Shown: positions 33,333 through 42,256 of the stretch, in pieces
Layout: each line of letters opens with the position of its first letter
Position numbering within the stretch: position 1 is the stretch's first letter
NCBI RefSeq assembly: GCF_001899645.1
Contig: NZ_MKVV01000086.1
Location: forward strand, 1-64,000
Direction of reading: 5' to 3'
Length of the DNA: 64,000 nucleotides
DNA from: Pseudonocardia sp. 73-21
Lineage (GTDB): Bacteria; Actinomycetota; Actinomycetes; Mycobacteriales; Pseudonocardiaceae
Position numbers and translations under genes: made by a program
The notes under the pieces: model-generated
Database searches by the model: none
What the model was told of the DNA's origin: nothing
Seen by the model: the letters and a program-made list of their open reading frames with translations, nothing else

Positions 33333-33916
33333 TGAGGAGATCTCGCGGACCTGCTGATCGCAGCTCGACCAGCTCGACATCGACCGAGCTCGCGCACGTG
33401 GTCATCACGGGACTGGTGACCCTCGCGCTGGCCGTGGCGGTCGGGCTGGTGGTCGGGGTGACGGCAACCCAGTGGCTGGCCCTCGGCGTGGGTGGGTCGC
33501 TGGTCCTGTGGGTGGGCGGTGCGATCAGTGGTCAGGTACTCATGGCCCGTCTGCTCGACGGTGGCGACGGCCGGCGCGTGCTGGACTACCTGCGGTTGCT
33601 GATGTGGATCATCCCGCGCTTCTATGTGCCACTGGGGCTCGTCGCGCTCGGGTGCGGCCTCGGCCTCGTCGTGCAAGCCGGCGCGTCGTTCGGCAGTCCG
33701 GTCGTCGCCGTCCCGCTCGGTCTGTACCTGGTGACGGCGGTGGCCGGCTCGGCCGTCAGCGCGCCCGGATACCTGCGCTTGATGACATTCGCCTCCACCC
33801 ACGGCCCGGACCACCCGGACGTCCGGCGCCGACTTCTCCGGTTGGCATGGCTCAATCGCGTCGAGCTGGGCCTGGTGGTCGGCGCCGGATTCGTCCTCTT
33901 GGCCAGCGCCATGTGA
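33323..33916 (+). CDS. DUF2269-like integral membrane protein
   Basis: The 197-residue protein has four to five helices (VVITGLVTLALAVAVGLVVG, VLWVGGAISGQVLMARLL, FYVPLGLVALGCGLGLVVQA, LGLVVGAGFVLLASAM) and a conserved-looking loop, DYLRLLMWIIPRFYVP, typical of DUF2269 predicted membrane proteins. No substrate is known for the family. The ATG at 33323 lies inside the operator with no Shine-Dalgarno sequence, so the transcript may be leaderless; a GTG three codons later is the alternative. Expression should be controlled by the divergent MarR protein. Confidence 0.7.
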   Translation: MLSVRRSRGPADRSSTSSTSTELAHVVITGLVTLALAVAVGLVVGVTATQWLALGVGGSLVLWVGGAISGQVLMARLLDGGDGRRVLDYLRLLMWIIPRFYVPLGLVALGCGLGLVVQAGASFGSPVVAVPLGLYLVTAVAGSAVSAPGYLRLMTFASTHGPDHPDVRRRLLRLAWLNRVELGLVVGAGFVLLASAM

Positions 33917-34029
33917 TCGCGTTGTGAAGGCGGGCGCTCGATGTCGGCCCCGTCGGGACATCGTCCCGGCCCGATCCGATTGCGCTGTGGACGTTCGATG
34001 CCGAACCGGACCGCGTAGGCCGGAGGGCA

Positions 34030-34872
34030 CTAACCTGTGCGACCTGGTGTCGTCGGACGATCGGCGGTGCCGGCTCGTGTCGTAGGCGACGCGCGTAACG
34101 CCACGAACCCGGCGGCGGCGATGAAGACGACGAGGCTGGTCCAGTCGTTGAGCCGCAGGCCCAGGAAGTGGTTGACGTGGTCGACGCGTAGCGCCTCGAT
34201 CCAGGCCCGGCCCACGGTGTAGGCGGCCACGTAGAGCGCGAAGAGCCGCCCGTTGTTCAGGATCCAGCGTCGTCCCGCCCAGATCAGCAGGACCGCGACA
34301 CCCACGTCCCAGAGCGACTCGTAGAGGAACGTCGGGTGGTACGTCGCGATGAGCGGGCTGTCCGGCGGGCGGTGGGCCGGGTCGATCTCCAGGGCCCACG
34401 GCAGGGTGGACGGTCCTCCGTAGAGTTCCTGGTTGAACCAGTTGCCCCAGCGTCCGACGGCCTGGGCCAGGACGAGGCCGGGCGCCATGGCGTCCGCGAA
34501 GTCGGCGAGCCGGATGCCGCGGCGCCGGCAGCCGATCCACGCCCCGACCGCGCCGAGGGCCACCGCGCCCCAGATCCCGAGCCCTCCGTCCCAGATGTAG
34601 AGGGCGCGGATGGGCTGCTGCCCCGGGGCGAAGTAGAACTCCGGGTCGGTGATGACGTGGTAGAGCCGTCCGCCGACGATGCCGAACGGCACGGCCCACA
34701 TCGCGATGTCGACGACGTCGTCGGGATGGCCTCCGCGATCGGACCAGCGTCGCCGCGTGAGCCATACCGCGAGAATGATGCCGGCGAGGATGCACAGCGC
34801 GTAGGCGCGGATCGGGACCGGCCCGAGGTACCAGACCCCTTGGGCCGGGCTGGGCAGGTAGGCCAGAGACAC
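34030..34872 (-). CDS. lgt: prolipoprotein diacylglyceryl transferase
   Basis: The 280-residue, seven-helix membrane enzyme moves diacylglycerol from phosphatidylglycerol to lipobox cysteines. The signature region GGRLYHVITDPEFY, the invariant block GRWGNWFNQELYGGPSTLPW and the later HPTFLYESLWDVGV are all present. The GTG at 34872 was chosen because GGAGGAC precedes it closely; longer frames start in non-homologous sequence. It stands alone, divergent from the surface-enzyme run. The window encodes at least three lipobox proteins that need this activity. Actinobacteria can carry more than one lgt, so this may not be the only copy. Confidence 0.95.
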   Translation of the reverse strand: MSLAYLPSPAQGVWYLGPVPIRAYALCILAGIILAVWLTRRRWSDRGGHPDDVVDIAMWAVPFGIVGGRLYHVITDPEFYFAPGQQPIRALYIWDGGLGIWGAVALGAVGAWIGCRRRGIRLADFADAMAPGLVLAQAVGRWGNWFNQELYGGPSTLPWALEIDPAHRPPDSPLIATYHPTFLYESLWDVGVAVLLIWAGRRWILNNGRLFALYVAAYTVGRAWIEALRVDHVNHFLGLRLNDWTSLVVFIAAAGFVALRASPTTRAGTADRPTTPGRTG

Positions 34873-35047
34873 GCGTCCTCCAGATGCTCGGCCTCCATCG
34901 TGACAGACGCGGTCGTGACGCGATCCGACACCGCGGGCGATGGCCGCGCGGGTGATGAGGGCGTTCTCATCCGGCGTACATCCTGGGCCAATGCTCGGCG
35001 GCGGAAGGTGGTGCAGTCCCACCCGGCCCTCAGCGGAGGTAGACCCG

Positions 35048-35512
35048 ATGAGCATCACCGACCAGCGTGCGGGAACGCGTGCGACGCAGCGGTCGTCACC
35101 GTCTCGGTGTGATCATCGGGTCTCGCTGCTCGGTGGGAGGGCCACCGGTCGCTACCGGCGCCGCGGCCGGTGGGCAGTCACGTCGGCCGGTGTGCAGGCA
35201 CGCCCGTCGGACCGGGAGCTCGCGTTGTCGAGCTACCTGGACGTGCTGCGCGCCGAGCATCTGCTGCCGCTGTTCGTCGACGTGGCCGACCCGCACCCCT
35301 TTGCCCGGCGCGGCCTGGACGTCCACCGCTACGCCGCGGAGGCGGTCCTGGACCCGGCGCGGTTCACCCTCACCTCGCCCGGTCGTCGGGAGCTGGCCCG
35401 CGACGTGCTCGAGGCCCGGGACCGGCTGGTGGTGCTGCCCGGCTGTCGCGACACGCCTGCCGGCGAGACATGGGCGGCGGCGGTCGCCCTGCGCGCCGGA
35501 TCGGTGGCCTGA
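35048..35512 (+). CDS. hypothetical protein
   Basis: The 154-residue protein has a basic N-terminal third without a clear signal. An ordered helical part follows (SDRELALSSYLDVLRAEHLL, then DPHPFARRGLDVHRYAAEAV and RRELARDVLEARDRLVVLPG). The ATG at 35048 has GGAGGT seven bases upstream, which supports translation. The next gene starts two bases after the stop, so it heads the surface-enzyme operon. I do not recognise a domain or catalytic motif, and its role cannot be inferred beyond location. Confidence 0.6.
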   Translation: MSITDQRAGTRATQRSSPSRCDHRVSLLGGRATGRYRRRGRWAVTSAGVQARPSDRELALSSYLDVLRAEHLLPLFVDVADPHPFARRGLDVHRYAAEAVLDPARFTLTSPGRRELARDVLEARDRLVVLPGCRDTPAGETWAAAVALRAGSVA

Positions 35513-35513
35513 G

Positions 35514-36716
35514 GTGCTGCTCCAGGAACCCCCGCGCCCGGCCGCCGGAGCGCCCCGTCACCGCCGCCGTGGGCGGCGCCCGCGCCTGATCGTCGCGGTG
35601 GTGTTGGCGCTGGTGCTCGGGACGGCCGGTATCTCCTACACGCAGGCGTTGACCTTCCCCGGCGACGCGAGCTGGCAGGTGCGCACCGTCGAGTGGGTGC
35701 GCGACAACGGCGGCGCCGGGCTGGTCAACATCGTCGAGAACTGGTGGTTCGCCCACAACGTCCCGACCGGTACCGCCCCGGCGCCCGGATCACTGCCGAC
35801 GGTCACCGGCAGCGGCGCCCCGGCCGTGGCTGCTGCGGCGCAGCCGCCCCGGTTGCCGCTGCTGAGCGGGGTGACTCCGCTGACCGGGGAGGGGGTCTGG
35901 GTGCCCAGCGCGCAGACGGTGGCCGGCGCACCGGTGATGGACACCGGCTACTTCCGGCCCGACCCGGCCTACCCGAGCCAGATCGTGGGAGCGGCCTGGC
36001 TCGACCAGTCGCTGACCTCCACCCGCCTGATCTCCGGCACCCGCGAGCCGGGCGGCACCTCCCCGGACGGCGCGCAGGTGCCCCCGCAGCTGCGCCCGAC
36101 GCTGGTGGCCGCGTTCAACTCCGGCTGGAAGATGAAGGACATCTCCGGCGGCTTCTACGCGGCTGGACGGACCGCCGTGCCCCTGCAGGACGGTGCGGCG
36201 TCGCTGGTCATCGACACCGCCGGTCGGGTGACGGTCGGGCAGTGGGGCCGCGACGTCTCGATGTCGCCCCAGGTGGCCTCGGTGCGCCAGAACCTGAGCC
36301 TGGTCGTGGACCAGGGGCGAGCGGTGTCCGGGTTGGCCGACAACTCCAGCGGGGCGTGGGGGAGTGCGAAGAACCAGTTCCAGTACACCTGGCGCTCGGG
36401 GGTCGGGACCGACCGTTCCGGCAACCTCGTCTACGTCGCCGGCGACAAGCTGACGCTCGCCGGGCTGGCCCAGGCGATGGTCGAGGCCGGAGTGCAGCGG
36501 GGCATGGAGCTCGACATCCACCCCGGCATGGTCACCTTCAACACCTTCCATCCCGCGCCCGGCGGACCGTTCGGGCTCGCCGCGGCCAAGCTGCTTCCCG
36601 CGATGCCGCAGCCCGCGACCCGGTACCTCCAGCCCGATCAGCGTGACTTCTTCGCCGTCACGGTGCGTTCCGGGGCCGCCGCCCTCAGCTCGTCGGTCCC
36701 GGCAGGTTCCCGGTGA
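35514..36716 (+). CDS. secreted phosphodiester glycosidase family protein
   Basis: The 400-residue product has a basic start, one membrane or signal helix (LIVAVVLALVLGTAGISYTQ, about 21-40) and then a PF09992 (NAGPA-like) domain of about 280 residues. Typical family segments are LVAAFNSGWKMKDISGGFYA, RQNLSLVVDQGRAVSG and the C-terminal GVQRGMELDIHPGMVTFNTF. The family includes the mammalian enzyme that uncovers mannose-6-phosphate, so cleavage of a sugar phosphodiester on a wall polymer is plausible. It opens just after the hypothetical gene and 36 bases before the first esterase gene. Confidence 0.88.
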   Translation: MLLQEPPRPAAGAPRHRRRGRRPRLIVAVVLALVLGTAGISYTQALTFPGDASWQVRTVEWVRDNGGAGLVNIVENWWFAHNVPTGTAPAPGSLPTVTGSGAPAVAAAAQPPRLPLLSGVTPLTGEGVWVPSAQTVAGAPVMDTGYFRPDPAYPSQIVGAAWLDQSLTSTRLISGTREPGGTSPDGAQVPPQLRPTLVAAFNSGWKMKDISGGFYAAGRTAVPLQDGAASLVIDTAGRVTVGQWGRDVSMSPQVASVRQNLSLVVDQGRAVSGLADNSSGAWGSAKNQFQYTWRSGVGTDRSGNLVYVAGDKLTLAGLAQAMVEAGVQRGMELDIHPGMVTFNTFHPAPGGPFGLAAAKLLPAMPQPATRYLQPDQRDFFAVTVRSGAAALSSSVPAGSR

Positions 36717-36752
36717 GCGTCCGGTCGCGTTGTCGCGCTGCGGCGGGGTGAC

Positions 36753-38057
36753 GTGGTGCTGGACTGGTCGCTGGTCACCGGGGTGGTCCCCGCCGTGGTG
36801 TTCGTACTCGGGTGCGTCGCGATGGTCTTCCTGCTCTGGCCCCGTCCGGAGCGGCGGTGGGGGCGGACCGCGATGGTGGCGGCGACGGTGGCTGGCGCGG
36901 GGGTGGCGGCAGCGATGGCCGCGGTCGCCCTGGCGGCACCGTTCCCCGATCCGGTCCCGGCCGTGGTGTGGTGGTCGCTGGGCGTGGTGCTGTCGGCGGC
37001 GAGTGTCGCCGCGATGGTGGTGGCGACCCGCCCGCGCCGGCCCGAGTTCGGGTCGGCGGTGGTGGCGGCCGCGGTGCTGGTGGCGGTCGCCGCGGGTAGC
37101 CAGGTGAACGTATACTTCGCCCAGTTCCCGACGGCCCGGGCCCTGTTCGCGCTGCCCGCGGCCAACCAGGTCGACCTGCCGCAGGTCACCCGGGCGGCGT
37201 CGGTCCTGGTCACCCGGCCGTCCGGGGGCCCGCTCGACGCCGTGTGGCGCCCCCCGCCCGGCATGCCGGGCGCCGGCACGGTCTCGGAGATCCCGGTCCC
37301 GGGGCCGCTGTCCGGATTCCGGGCCCGGCCCGCCTGGGTGTACCTCCCGCCCGCCTACGCCGCATCGCCGCGACCCCAGCTGCCCGTGCTGGTGCTGCTG
37401 GCCGGACAGCCGGGTAGCCCGCGCGACTGGCTCGACGGCGGGCGGCTGGCCGTGACGATGGACCGGTTCGCCGCCGCACACGGCGGGCTCGCCCCCGTGG
37501 TGGTGGTACCCGACGCCCTCGGGTCGGCCATGGCCAACCCGCTGTGCCTGAACTCGCGGCTCGGGCAGGTCCAGACCTATCTGACCGTCGACGTTCCCGC
37601 GTGGATCCGCGGCCACCTGCAGATCGACCCGTCGCCGGCCGGGTGGGCGGTGGGTGGGTCGTCGGCCGGCGGCACCTGCGCGCTGCAGCTGGCGGTGAAC
37701 CGGCCGGCGGTGTATTCGACATTCGTCGACATCTCCGGCCAGTCCGGGCCGACCCTGGGCGACCGTCCCCGCACGGTCGCCGCGGCTTTCGGTGGTGACA
37801 CCGCCGCGTTCGCCGCGGTCGACCCGCTCGACCAGCTGGCCCGCAACCGCTACCCGGCGACCGCCGGGTTCCTCGTGGCCGGTACCGGGGACCCGGTGTA
37901 CCGGCCCCAGGCGCAACAGGTGGTCGCGGCGGCCCGGCGGGCCGGCATGGATGTCCGGTACCGGGAGCTGCCTGGCGGCCATGACTGGCGGCTGTCGGGC
38001 ACCGGGCTGGAGACCGCGCTCCCGTGGCTGGCGACCCGGCTGCACCTGACAGGGTGA
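36753..38057 (+). CDS. membrane-anchored esterase (mycolyltransferase-like alpha/beta hydrolase)
   Basis: The 434-residue protein has four N-terminal helices (about 1-125) followed by an exported alpha/beta-hydrolase of the esterase D/antigen 85 type. The nucleophile elbow is VGGSSAGGTCALQL, the catalytic His is in RELPGGHDWRL, and an Asp in the VAGTGDP loop is the likely third member. AWVYLPPAYAASPRPQLPVL marks the fold entry. A close paralog lies at 42253-43537. It should acylate or deacylate surface glycans or lipids. Its GTG start at 36753 is provisional. The stop overlaps the next gene (GTGA). Confidence 0.87.
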   Translation: MVLDWSLVTGVVPAVVFVLGCVAMVFLLWPRPERRWGRTAMVAATVAGAGVAAAMAAVALAAPFPDPVPAVVWWSLGVVLSAASVAAMVVATRPRRPEFGSAVVAAAVLVAVAAGSQVNVYFAQFPTARALFALPAANQVDLPQVTRAASVLVTRPSGGPLDAVWRPPPGMPGAGTVSEIPVPGPLSGFRARPAWVYLPPAYAASPRPQLPVLVLLAGQPGSPRDWLDGGRLAVTMDRFAAAHGGLAPVVVVPDALGSAMANPLCLNSRLGQVQTYLTVDVPAWIRGHLQIDPSPAGWAVGGSSAGGTCALQLAVNRPAVYSTFVDISGQSGPTLGDRPRTVAAAFGGDTAAFAAVDPLDQLARNRYPATAGFLVAGTGDPVYRPQAQQVVAAARRAGMDVRYRELPGGHDWRLSGTGLETALPWLATRLHLTG

Positions 38058-40672
38058 GCTCACCCCACTCGAACGAGGAGCCGATGGCCCCGCCCGACCT
38101 CGCACCCACAGCACCGCCCGGACGGATCACGACCGGGCCGCGACCAGGGCGACCGGTGTCACGCATCGGCCACGCCGGGTGCGGATTCGCCCGGCTGGTG
38201 CGCCGGGCCCCGGTCACGATCTCGCTGGTCACCCTGCTGTGGGTGATCGGTGCCGCGACCGGGAGCATCGCGCACGGCCCGGCGCGCGCGCTGCGGGCCG
38301 TGATCGGGGCGGGGGTTCCGTCGCTCGCGGCCGGTCACTGGTGGACGCTCGTGTCCGGTGCGCTGTGGTGCGCCGGCCCGATCAGCTACGTCACCGCGTC
38401 GGTGCTGCTGCTGGGCCTGGTCGCGCCGGCGGAGAGCCGCATCGGTTCCCGCCGGACCGCGGTGTTGATGGTCGTGTGCCAGGCCGCGGGCTCGGGCATC
38501 GGAATCGGTGTGGTCGCGCTGACGGTGGCGTCGGGTGGGGACTGGGTCCGGCGCCTGGCCACCGACCTCGCCGTCGGGCCCTCCACGGCCGCGGTGGGTG
38601 TCCTGCTCGCCACCAGCTGCCGGTTCGGCCCGCTGTGGCGCCGCCGTGTGCGGGTCGTGCTGCTCGGGGTCCTGATGATGCTCACCCTGTACTCGGGTGC
38701 CCTGCACGACATCCTGCGCCTGCTGGGTGGCGTGACCGGCCTGCTGCTCGGTCCGGCCGCGCTCGGCCGGGCCCGTCGGCGGCCGCGGCTGGCGGTGTCC
38801 GGCCCGGAGACGCGCATGCTCGTCGCACTGGTCGTCGCGGCGTCGGCGATCGGTCCGCTGGTGGCGGCGGTGACCGGCACCGCGATCGGTCCGCTGTCCG
38901 TGCTGCGGTTCCTGGTCCTGCCGACGCTGCCGGACCCGGCCGCGGTCGCCGCGGTGTGCGCGGACCCGGCCAACGTCGAGGACTGCACGAGCCTGCTGTA
39001 CCGGCTGCGCCTGGGTGGGGTGGGACCGGCAGTCATGTCGGTGCTGCCCGTGCTCGTGCTGCTGGTCCTGGCCGACGGTCTGCGCAGGGGCCGCCGCTTC
39101 GCCTGGTTCGCCGCCACCGGCCTCAACCTGGGGTTCGCGCTGCTCGGAGCAGCCCTGGCCGTGGTGACGACGAGCGTGCCGGCCGAGCGGCTCGTCGCCT
39201 TCGGGGGCGCGGCGGACCGGCAGTTCTACACCGGCGTGGTGACCAGCGTGGTGCAGCCGTTGCTGATCGTGGCGCTGCTGGTGGTGACCCGGAACCGGTT
39301 CCGGGTCCGGGCTCCGGCGGCCGCGTACCGCGGCCCCGGCCTGCTCGTGGCGGCGGTTCTCCTCGTGGTCAGCAGCGTCTACGTGCTGGGCGGCATGCTG
39401 GTGCGCGACCGCTTCGCGCCGGTTCCGGGGTGGGCCGACCTGGTCGCTGACCTGCCGACCCGCTTCCTGCCGCCGGGCTATCTCGGTGAGGTCGAGGTCG
39501 CGTTCCTGCCCACCGGCATGGCGGCGACGGTGCTCTACGAGTGGACCGGTGTGACGTTCTGGGGCGTGGCGCTGGGCGCGACGCTGTGGGTGCTGCGCCG
39601 TACCCGCACGGTCACCGGCGACGTCGGGGCCGCCCGCGACCTGCTCGTCCGCGGCGGCGGGTCGTCGCTGTCGTGGCAGACGACCTGGGACGGCAACAGC
39701 TACTGGTTCGACGCCGGGCGCCGCGTCGCGATCGCCTACCGCGTCATCGGGCGCGTCGCGGTGACCAGCGGGGAACCGTTCGGCGACCCCGCGGCGCGCG
39801 CCGGCGCCGTCGAGGGCTTCGCCCGGTTCTGCGCCGAGCACGCCTGGACCCCGTGCCTCTACAGCGTCGGCGACGCCGTCCGCGACCAGGCCGTCCGCCT
39901 GGGCTGGGATTCCGTCCAGGTGGCCGAGGAGACCGTGGTCCCGCTCGCCGACCTGGCGTTCACCGGGAAGAAGTGGCAGGACATCCGCACCGCGCTGAAC
40001 AAGGCGGGCAAGGCCGGCATCACCGCTGAATGGATCACGTACTCGCGGGCGCCGCTGGTGGTGACCGACCAGATCCGGGCGATCTCCGAGGAGTGGGTCG
40101 CCGACCAGGGCCTGCCGGAGATGGGCTTCACCCTCGGCGGCCTCGACGAGCTCGCCGACGACGAGGTCCACTGCTTGATCGCCGTCGACGCCGACCGCAC
40201 CGTGCACGGCGTCACCAGCTGGCTTCCGGTGTACGAGTCCGACGGTGGGCCGGCCACCGTCGTCGGGTGGACCCTGGACTTCATGCGCCGCCGCGACACC
40301 GGCGACGGCGCGACGGCGTTCCGCGGGGTGATGGAGTTCCTCATCGCCTCCGCGGCGCTCTGCTTCCAGAAGGAGAACGCACGGTTCCTGAGCCTGTCCG
40401 GGGCGCCGCTGGCCCGGCTGGACCGTGGCGGGCAGCCGGACACGCTGCAGCGGCTGCTGGACCTGTCCGGGCGTGCCCTGGAGCCGGTGTACGGGTTCCG
40501 GTCGCTGCTGGCGTTCAAGGCGAAGTTCCAACCCGAGTACCGACCCCTGCACATGGCCTATCCCGACGCGGCTGCGCTGCCCGCCATCGGAACCGCGATC
40601 GCCCGCGCCTACGTCCCCGACATCGGGGTGCTCGGCTCGGTGCGGTTGCTGCGCAGACTCCGGCAACACTGA
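38054..40672 (+). CDS. lysylphosphatidylglycerol synthase-type membrane protein (MprF-like)
   Basis: The protein of about 870 residues pairs an N-terminal region of about ten helices (residues 40-500, partly rhomboid-like in appearance) with a cytoplasmic DUF2156 aminoacyl-transferase domain. That domain begins near SSLSWQTTWDGNSYWFDAGR and includes GKKWQDIRTALNKAGKAGIT and YGFRSLLAFKAKFQPEYRPL, typical for transfer of Lys from tRNA to phosphatidylglycerol. Such lipids reduce sensitivity to cationic peptides. The GTG at 38054 overlaps the esterase stop; an ATG at 38084 with GAGGAG three bases away is an alternative start. It is in the middle of the surface-enzyme operon. Confidence 0.9.
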   Translation: MSSPHSNEEPMAPPDLAPTAPPGRITTGPRPGRPVSRIGHAGCGFARLVRRAPVTISLVTLLWVIGAATGSIAHGPARALRAVIGAGVPSLAAGHWWTLVSGALWCAGPISYVTASVLLLGLVAPAESRIGSRRTAVLMVVCQAAGSGIGIGVVALTVASGGDWVRRLATDLAVGPSTAAVGVLLATSCRFGPLWRRRVRVVLLGVLMMLTLYSGALHDILRLLGGVTGLLLGPAALGRARRRPRLAVSGPETRMLVALVVAASAIGPLVAAVTGTAIGPLSVLRFLVLPTLPDPAAVAAVCADPANVEDCTSLLYRLRLGGVGPAVMSVLPVLVLLVLADGLRRGRRFAWFAATGLNLGFALLGAALAVVTTSVPAERLVAFGGAADRQFYTGVVTSVVQPLLIVALLVVTRNRFRVRAPAAAYRGPGLLVAAVLLVVSSVYVLGGMLVRDRFAPVPGWADLVADLPTRFLPPGYLGEVEVAFLPTGMAATVLYEWTGVTFWGVALGATLWVLRRTRTVTGDVGAARDLLVRGGGSSLSWQTTWDGNSYWFDAGRRVAIAYRVIGRVAVTSGEPFGDPAARAGAVEGFARFCAEHAWTPCLYSVGDAVRDQAVRLGWDSVQVAEETVVPLADLAFTGKKWQDIRTALNKAGKAGITAEWITYSRAPLVVTDQIRAISEEWVADQGLPEMGFTLGGLDELADDEVHCLIAVDADRTVHGVTSWLPVYESDGGPATVVGWTLDFMRRRDTGDGATAFRGVMEFLIASAALCFQKENARFLSLSGAPLARLDRGGQPDTLQRLLDLSGRALEPVYGFRSLLAFKAKFQPEYRPLHMAYPDAAALPAIGTAIARAYVPDIGVLGSVRLLRRLRQH

Positions 40673-40746
40673 ACCGAACCGTCGTCGGCGGGCTTGCGCA
40701 TGCTGCTCTCATCATCCGTTCATGGAGTCCCGTCCAGGATCGCGTC

Positions 40747-41520
40747 ATGCAGAGCGAACGGGCATCGGGACGTCGTCGGCCGCGTCGGCTGGTGGCCACC
40801 GCCTTCGCAGCGGTTCTCGCCGTTGCCGCGGTCGCCGGTGCGGTGGTGGCCGGGATGGCGCCGAGCGCGGTGAGCGGCCACGCCACGGAGGTCGCCTCCA
40901 GCTCGTCCTCCCGCCCACTGCGGATCATGCCGCTGGGCACCTCGAGCACCGTCGGCGGCGGTAGCCCCCGGACAGCGGGTTTCCGCGGACCGCTGGAGGC
41001 CCTTCTCACCCGCGACGGCATCGCTTTCGACATGGTCGGGTCACAGCACTCCGGCCCGCCGTCGGTGCCCGACCTCGACCACGAGGGTCACGGCGGCTGG
41101 ACGATGACGCGTATGCAGCCACTCGTCGCCGGGTGGGTCAGTGCCGCGCGGCCCGACGTGATCCTGCTGCAGGTGGGGACGAACGACCTGCTGTCGGGGG
41201 TCAGCGCCGCCGCCACCGCTCAGCGCCTCGACACCATGTTGGCCACCTTCCGGTCGGTGTCCCCGGCGTCGGTCGTCGTGGCAGGGGTGTGGGCGCCGCT
41301 GCCCACCCGGGCGGCGGCACGGGCGGCCTACACCCCCCTCGCGACCGACGTCGTCCGCCGCCACCGGGCCCGCGGCGAAGCGGTGACCTTCATGGACGCG
41401 GCGACCGTCCTGCGGACCGGTGACCTCTTCGACGGGTTGCACCCCGACGCCGCCGGCTACCGCAAGATCGCGGCGCTCTGGGAACGTCAGATCAGCTCCA
41501 CCCGGACGGCTGCACGATGA
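40747..41520 (+). CDS. secreted SGNH/GDSL-type hydrolase
   Basis: The 257-residue protein has a signal segment (LVATAFAAVLAVAAVAGAVV) and an SGNH fold: block I MPLGTSSTVGGG (Ser nucleophile, with GTS in place of GDS), block III LLQVGTNDLLSG and block V DGLHPDAAGYRKIA with the Asp-His pair. It should be an esterase or deacetylase of extracellular carbohydrate or lipid. The ATG at 40747 is likely. It overlaps the DUF1707 gene by ATGA and follows the lysyl-PG synthase by about 75 bases. A second, distant SGNH protein lies at 56407. Confidence 0.88.
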   Translation: MQSERASGRRRPRRLVATAFAAVLAVAAVAGAVVAGMAPSAVSGHATEVASSSSSRPLRIMPLGTSSTVGGGSPRTAGFRGPLEALLTRDGIAFDMVGSQHSGPPSVPDLDHEGHGGWTMTRMQPLVAGWVSAARPDVILLQVGTNDLLSGVSAAATAQRLDTMLATFRSVSPASVVVAGVWAPLPTRAAARAAYTPLATDVVRRHRARGEAVTFMDAATVLRTGDLFDGLHPDAAGYRKIAALWERQISSTRTAAR

Positions 41521-41993
41521 GCAGGAAAGAGACGGTGACGATGACCGAGGAGAGCGCGTCGGTGGAACACACGAGCGGGCACGGCGCCACGGCGGCTCAG
41601 CCGGCCTCGACAGCCCCGGCGATGCGGGCCTCCGACGCCGAGCGGGCCGCGGCCGCGGACCGGCTGCACACAGCGCTCGTCGAGGGTCGGTTGGACATCG
41701 CTGAGACCGAGGATCGGCTCGGCGCGGTCTACGCCGCGCGGCTCAGGTTGGAACTGCCGCCCCTCCTGGCGGACCTCCCGGGGCCCGAACCCGCATCGCC
41801 GGTCGGCGGGTGGCCACCGGTGTGGCGGGCGCTCGTCGACCAGGCGTGGTCGTCCTCGGCCCGGGCCCGGGGTGTCGCGCCGGCTCCGCCGGACGCGGCG
41901 CAGCGGCGAGCGGCAACCATCGTTCTCACCGCGGCGGCGCTGTGGGCCGTCGTGTGCCTGCTCGCGGGCTTCGCCGCCGGGCTGCTCGGCTGA
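41517..41993 (+). CDS. DUF1707 domain membrane protein
   Basis: The 158-residue protein carries the short DUF1707 motif, MRASDAERAAAADRLHTALV then EGRLDIAETEDRLGAVYAA. This motif is found near the N-terminus of many actinobacterial membrane and cell-wall-associated proteins. One helix at the C-terminus (ALWAVVCLLAGFAAGLLG) anchors it. The start overlaps the SGNH stop (ATGA) and its stop overlaps the next start (TGATG), so it belongs to the same operon. The domain has no established biochemical role; a binding or regulatory function is guessed. Confidence 0.85.
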   Translation: MSRKETVTMTEESASVEHTSGHGATAAQPASTAPAMRASDAERAAAADRLHTALVEGRLDIAETEDRLGAVYAARLRLELPPLLADLPGPEPASPVGGWPPVWRALVDQAWSSSARARGVAPAPPDAAQRRAATIVLTAAALWAVVCLLAGFAAGLLG

Positions 41994-42256
41994 TGGCGGC
42001 GCTGGTGAATCCCCGGTCCGCACCCGCTGCCGACGGCTCCCGCACCGGTCCGCCGAACCGGGCCCGGCGGGGGCGGGCGGTCGTGGTGGTGGCGGCGCTG
42101 TTCGCGGCACTGGCGGCGCTCGGGGGCGGTGCCGGGGTCGCGCTCGGTGCCGTGGCGTCCGTCGCCACGGAGCACCGGCACGACGGCGCCGTTCCCCATC
42201 CCGAGGGCGTGCAGGGTGAGGGCGGCGCGCCCTTGGGCACGGTGGATCGCGATTGA
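41993..42256 (+). CDS. small single-pass membrane protein
   Basis: The 87-residue product has a basic N-terminal segment, one helix (VVVVAALFAALAALGGGAGV) and a short polar tail with HRHDG. Its ATG overlaps the DUF1707 stop as TGATG, and its stop overlaps the TTG of the next frame. This tight packing is the main evidence that it is translated. I recognise no family. It may be a small partner of the neighbouring membrane enzymes. Confidence 0.55.
   Translation: MAALVNPRSAPAADGSRTGPPNRARRGRAVVVVAALFAALAALGGGAGVALGAVASVATEHRHDGAVPHPEGVQGEGGAPLGTVDRD

Noticed and set aside
35790..38114. Minus-strand open frame of 774 codons
   Set aside because: It lies antisense to the phosphodiester glycosidase and esterase genes. 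Its Arg/Gly/His-rich translation is typical of a shadow frame in very G+C-rich DNA.
38159..40669. Minus-strand open frame of 836 codons
   Set aside because: It mirrors the lysyl-PG synthase gene and has low-complexity composition (runs of Gln, Arg, Asp) without any domain.
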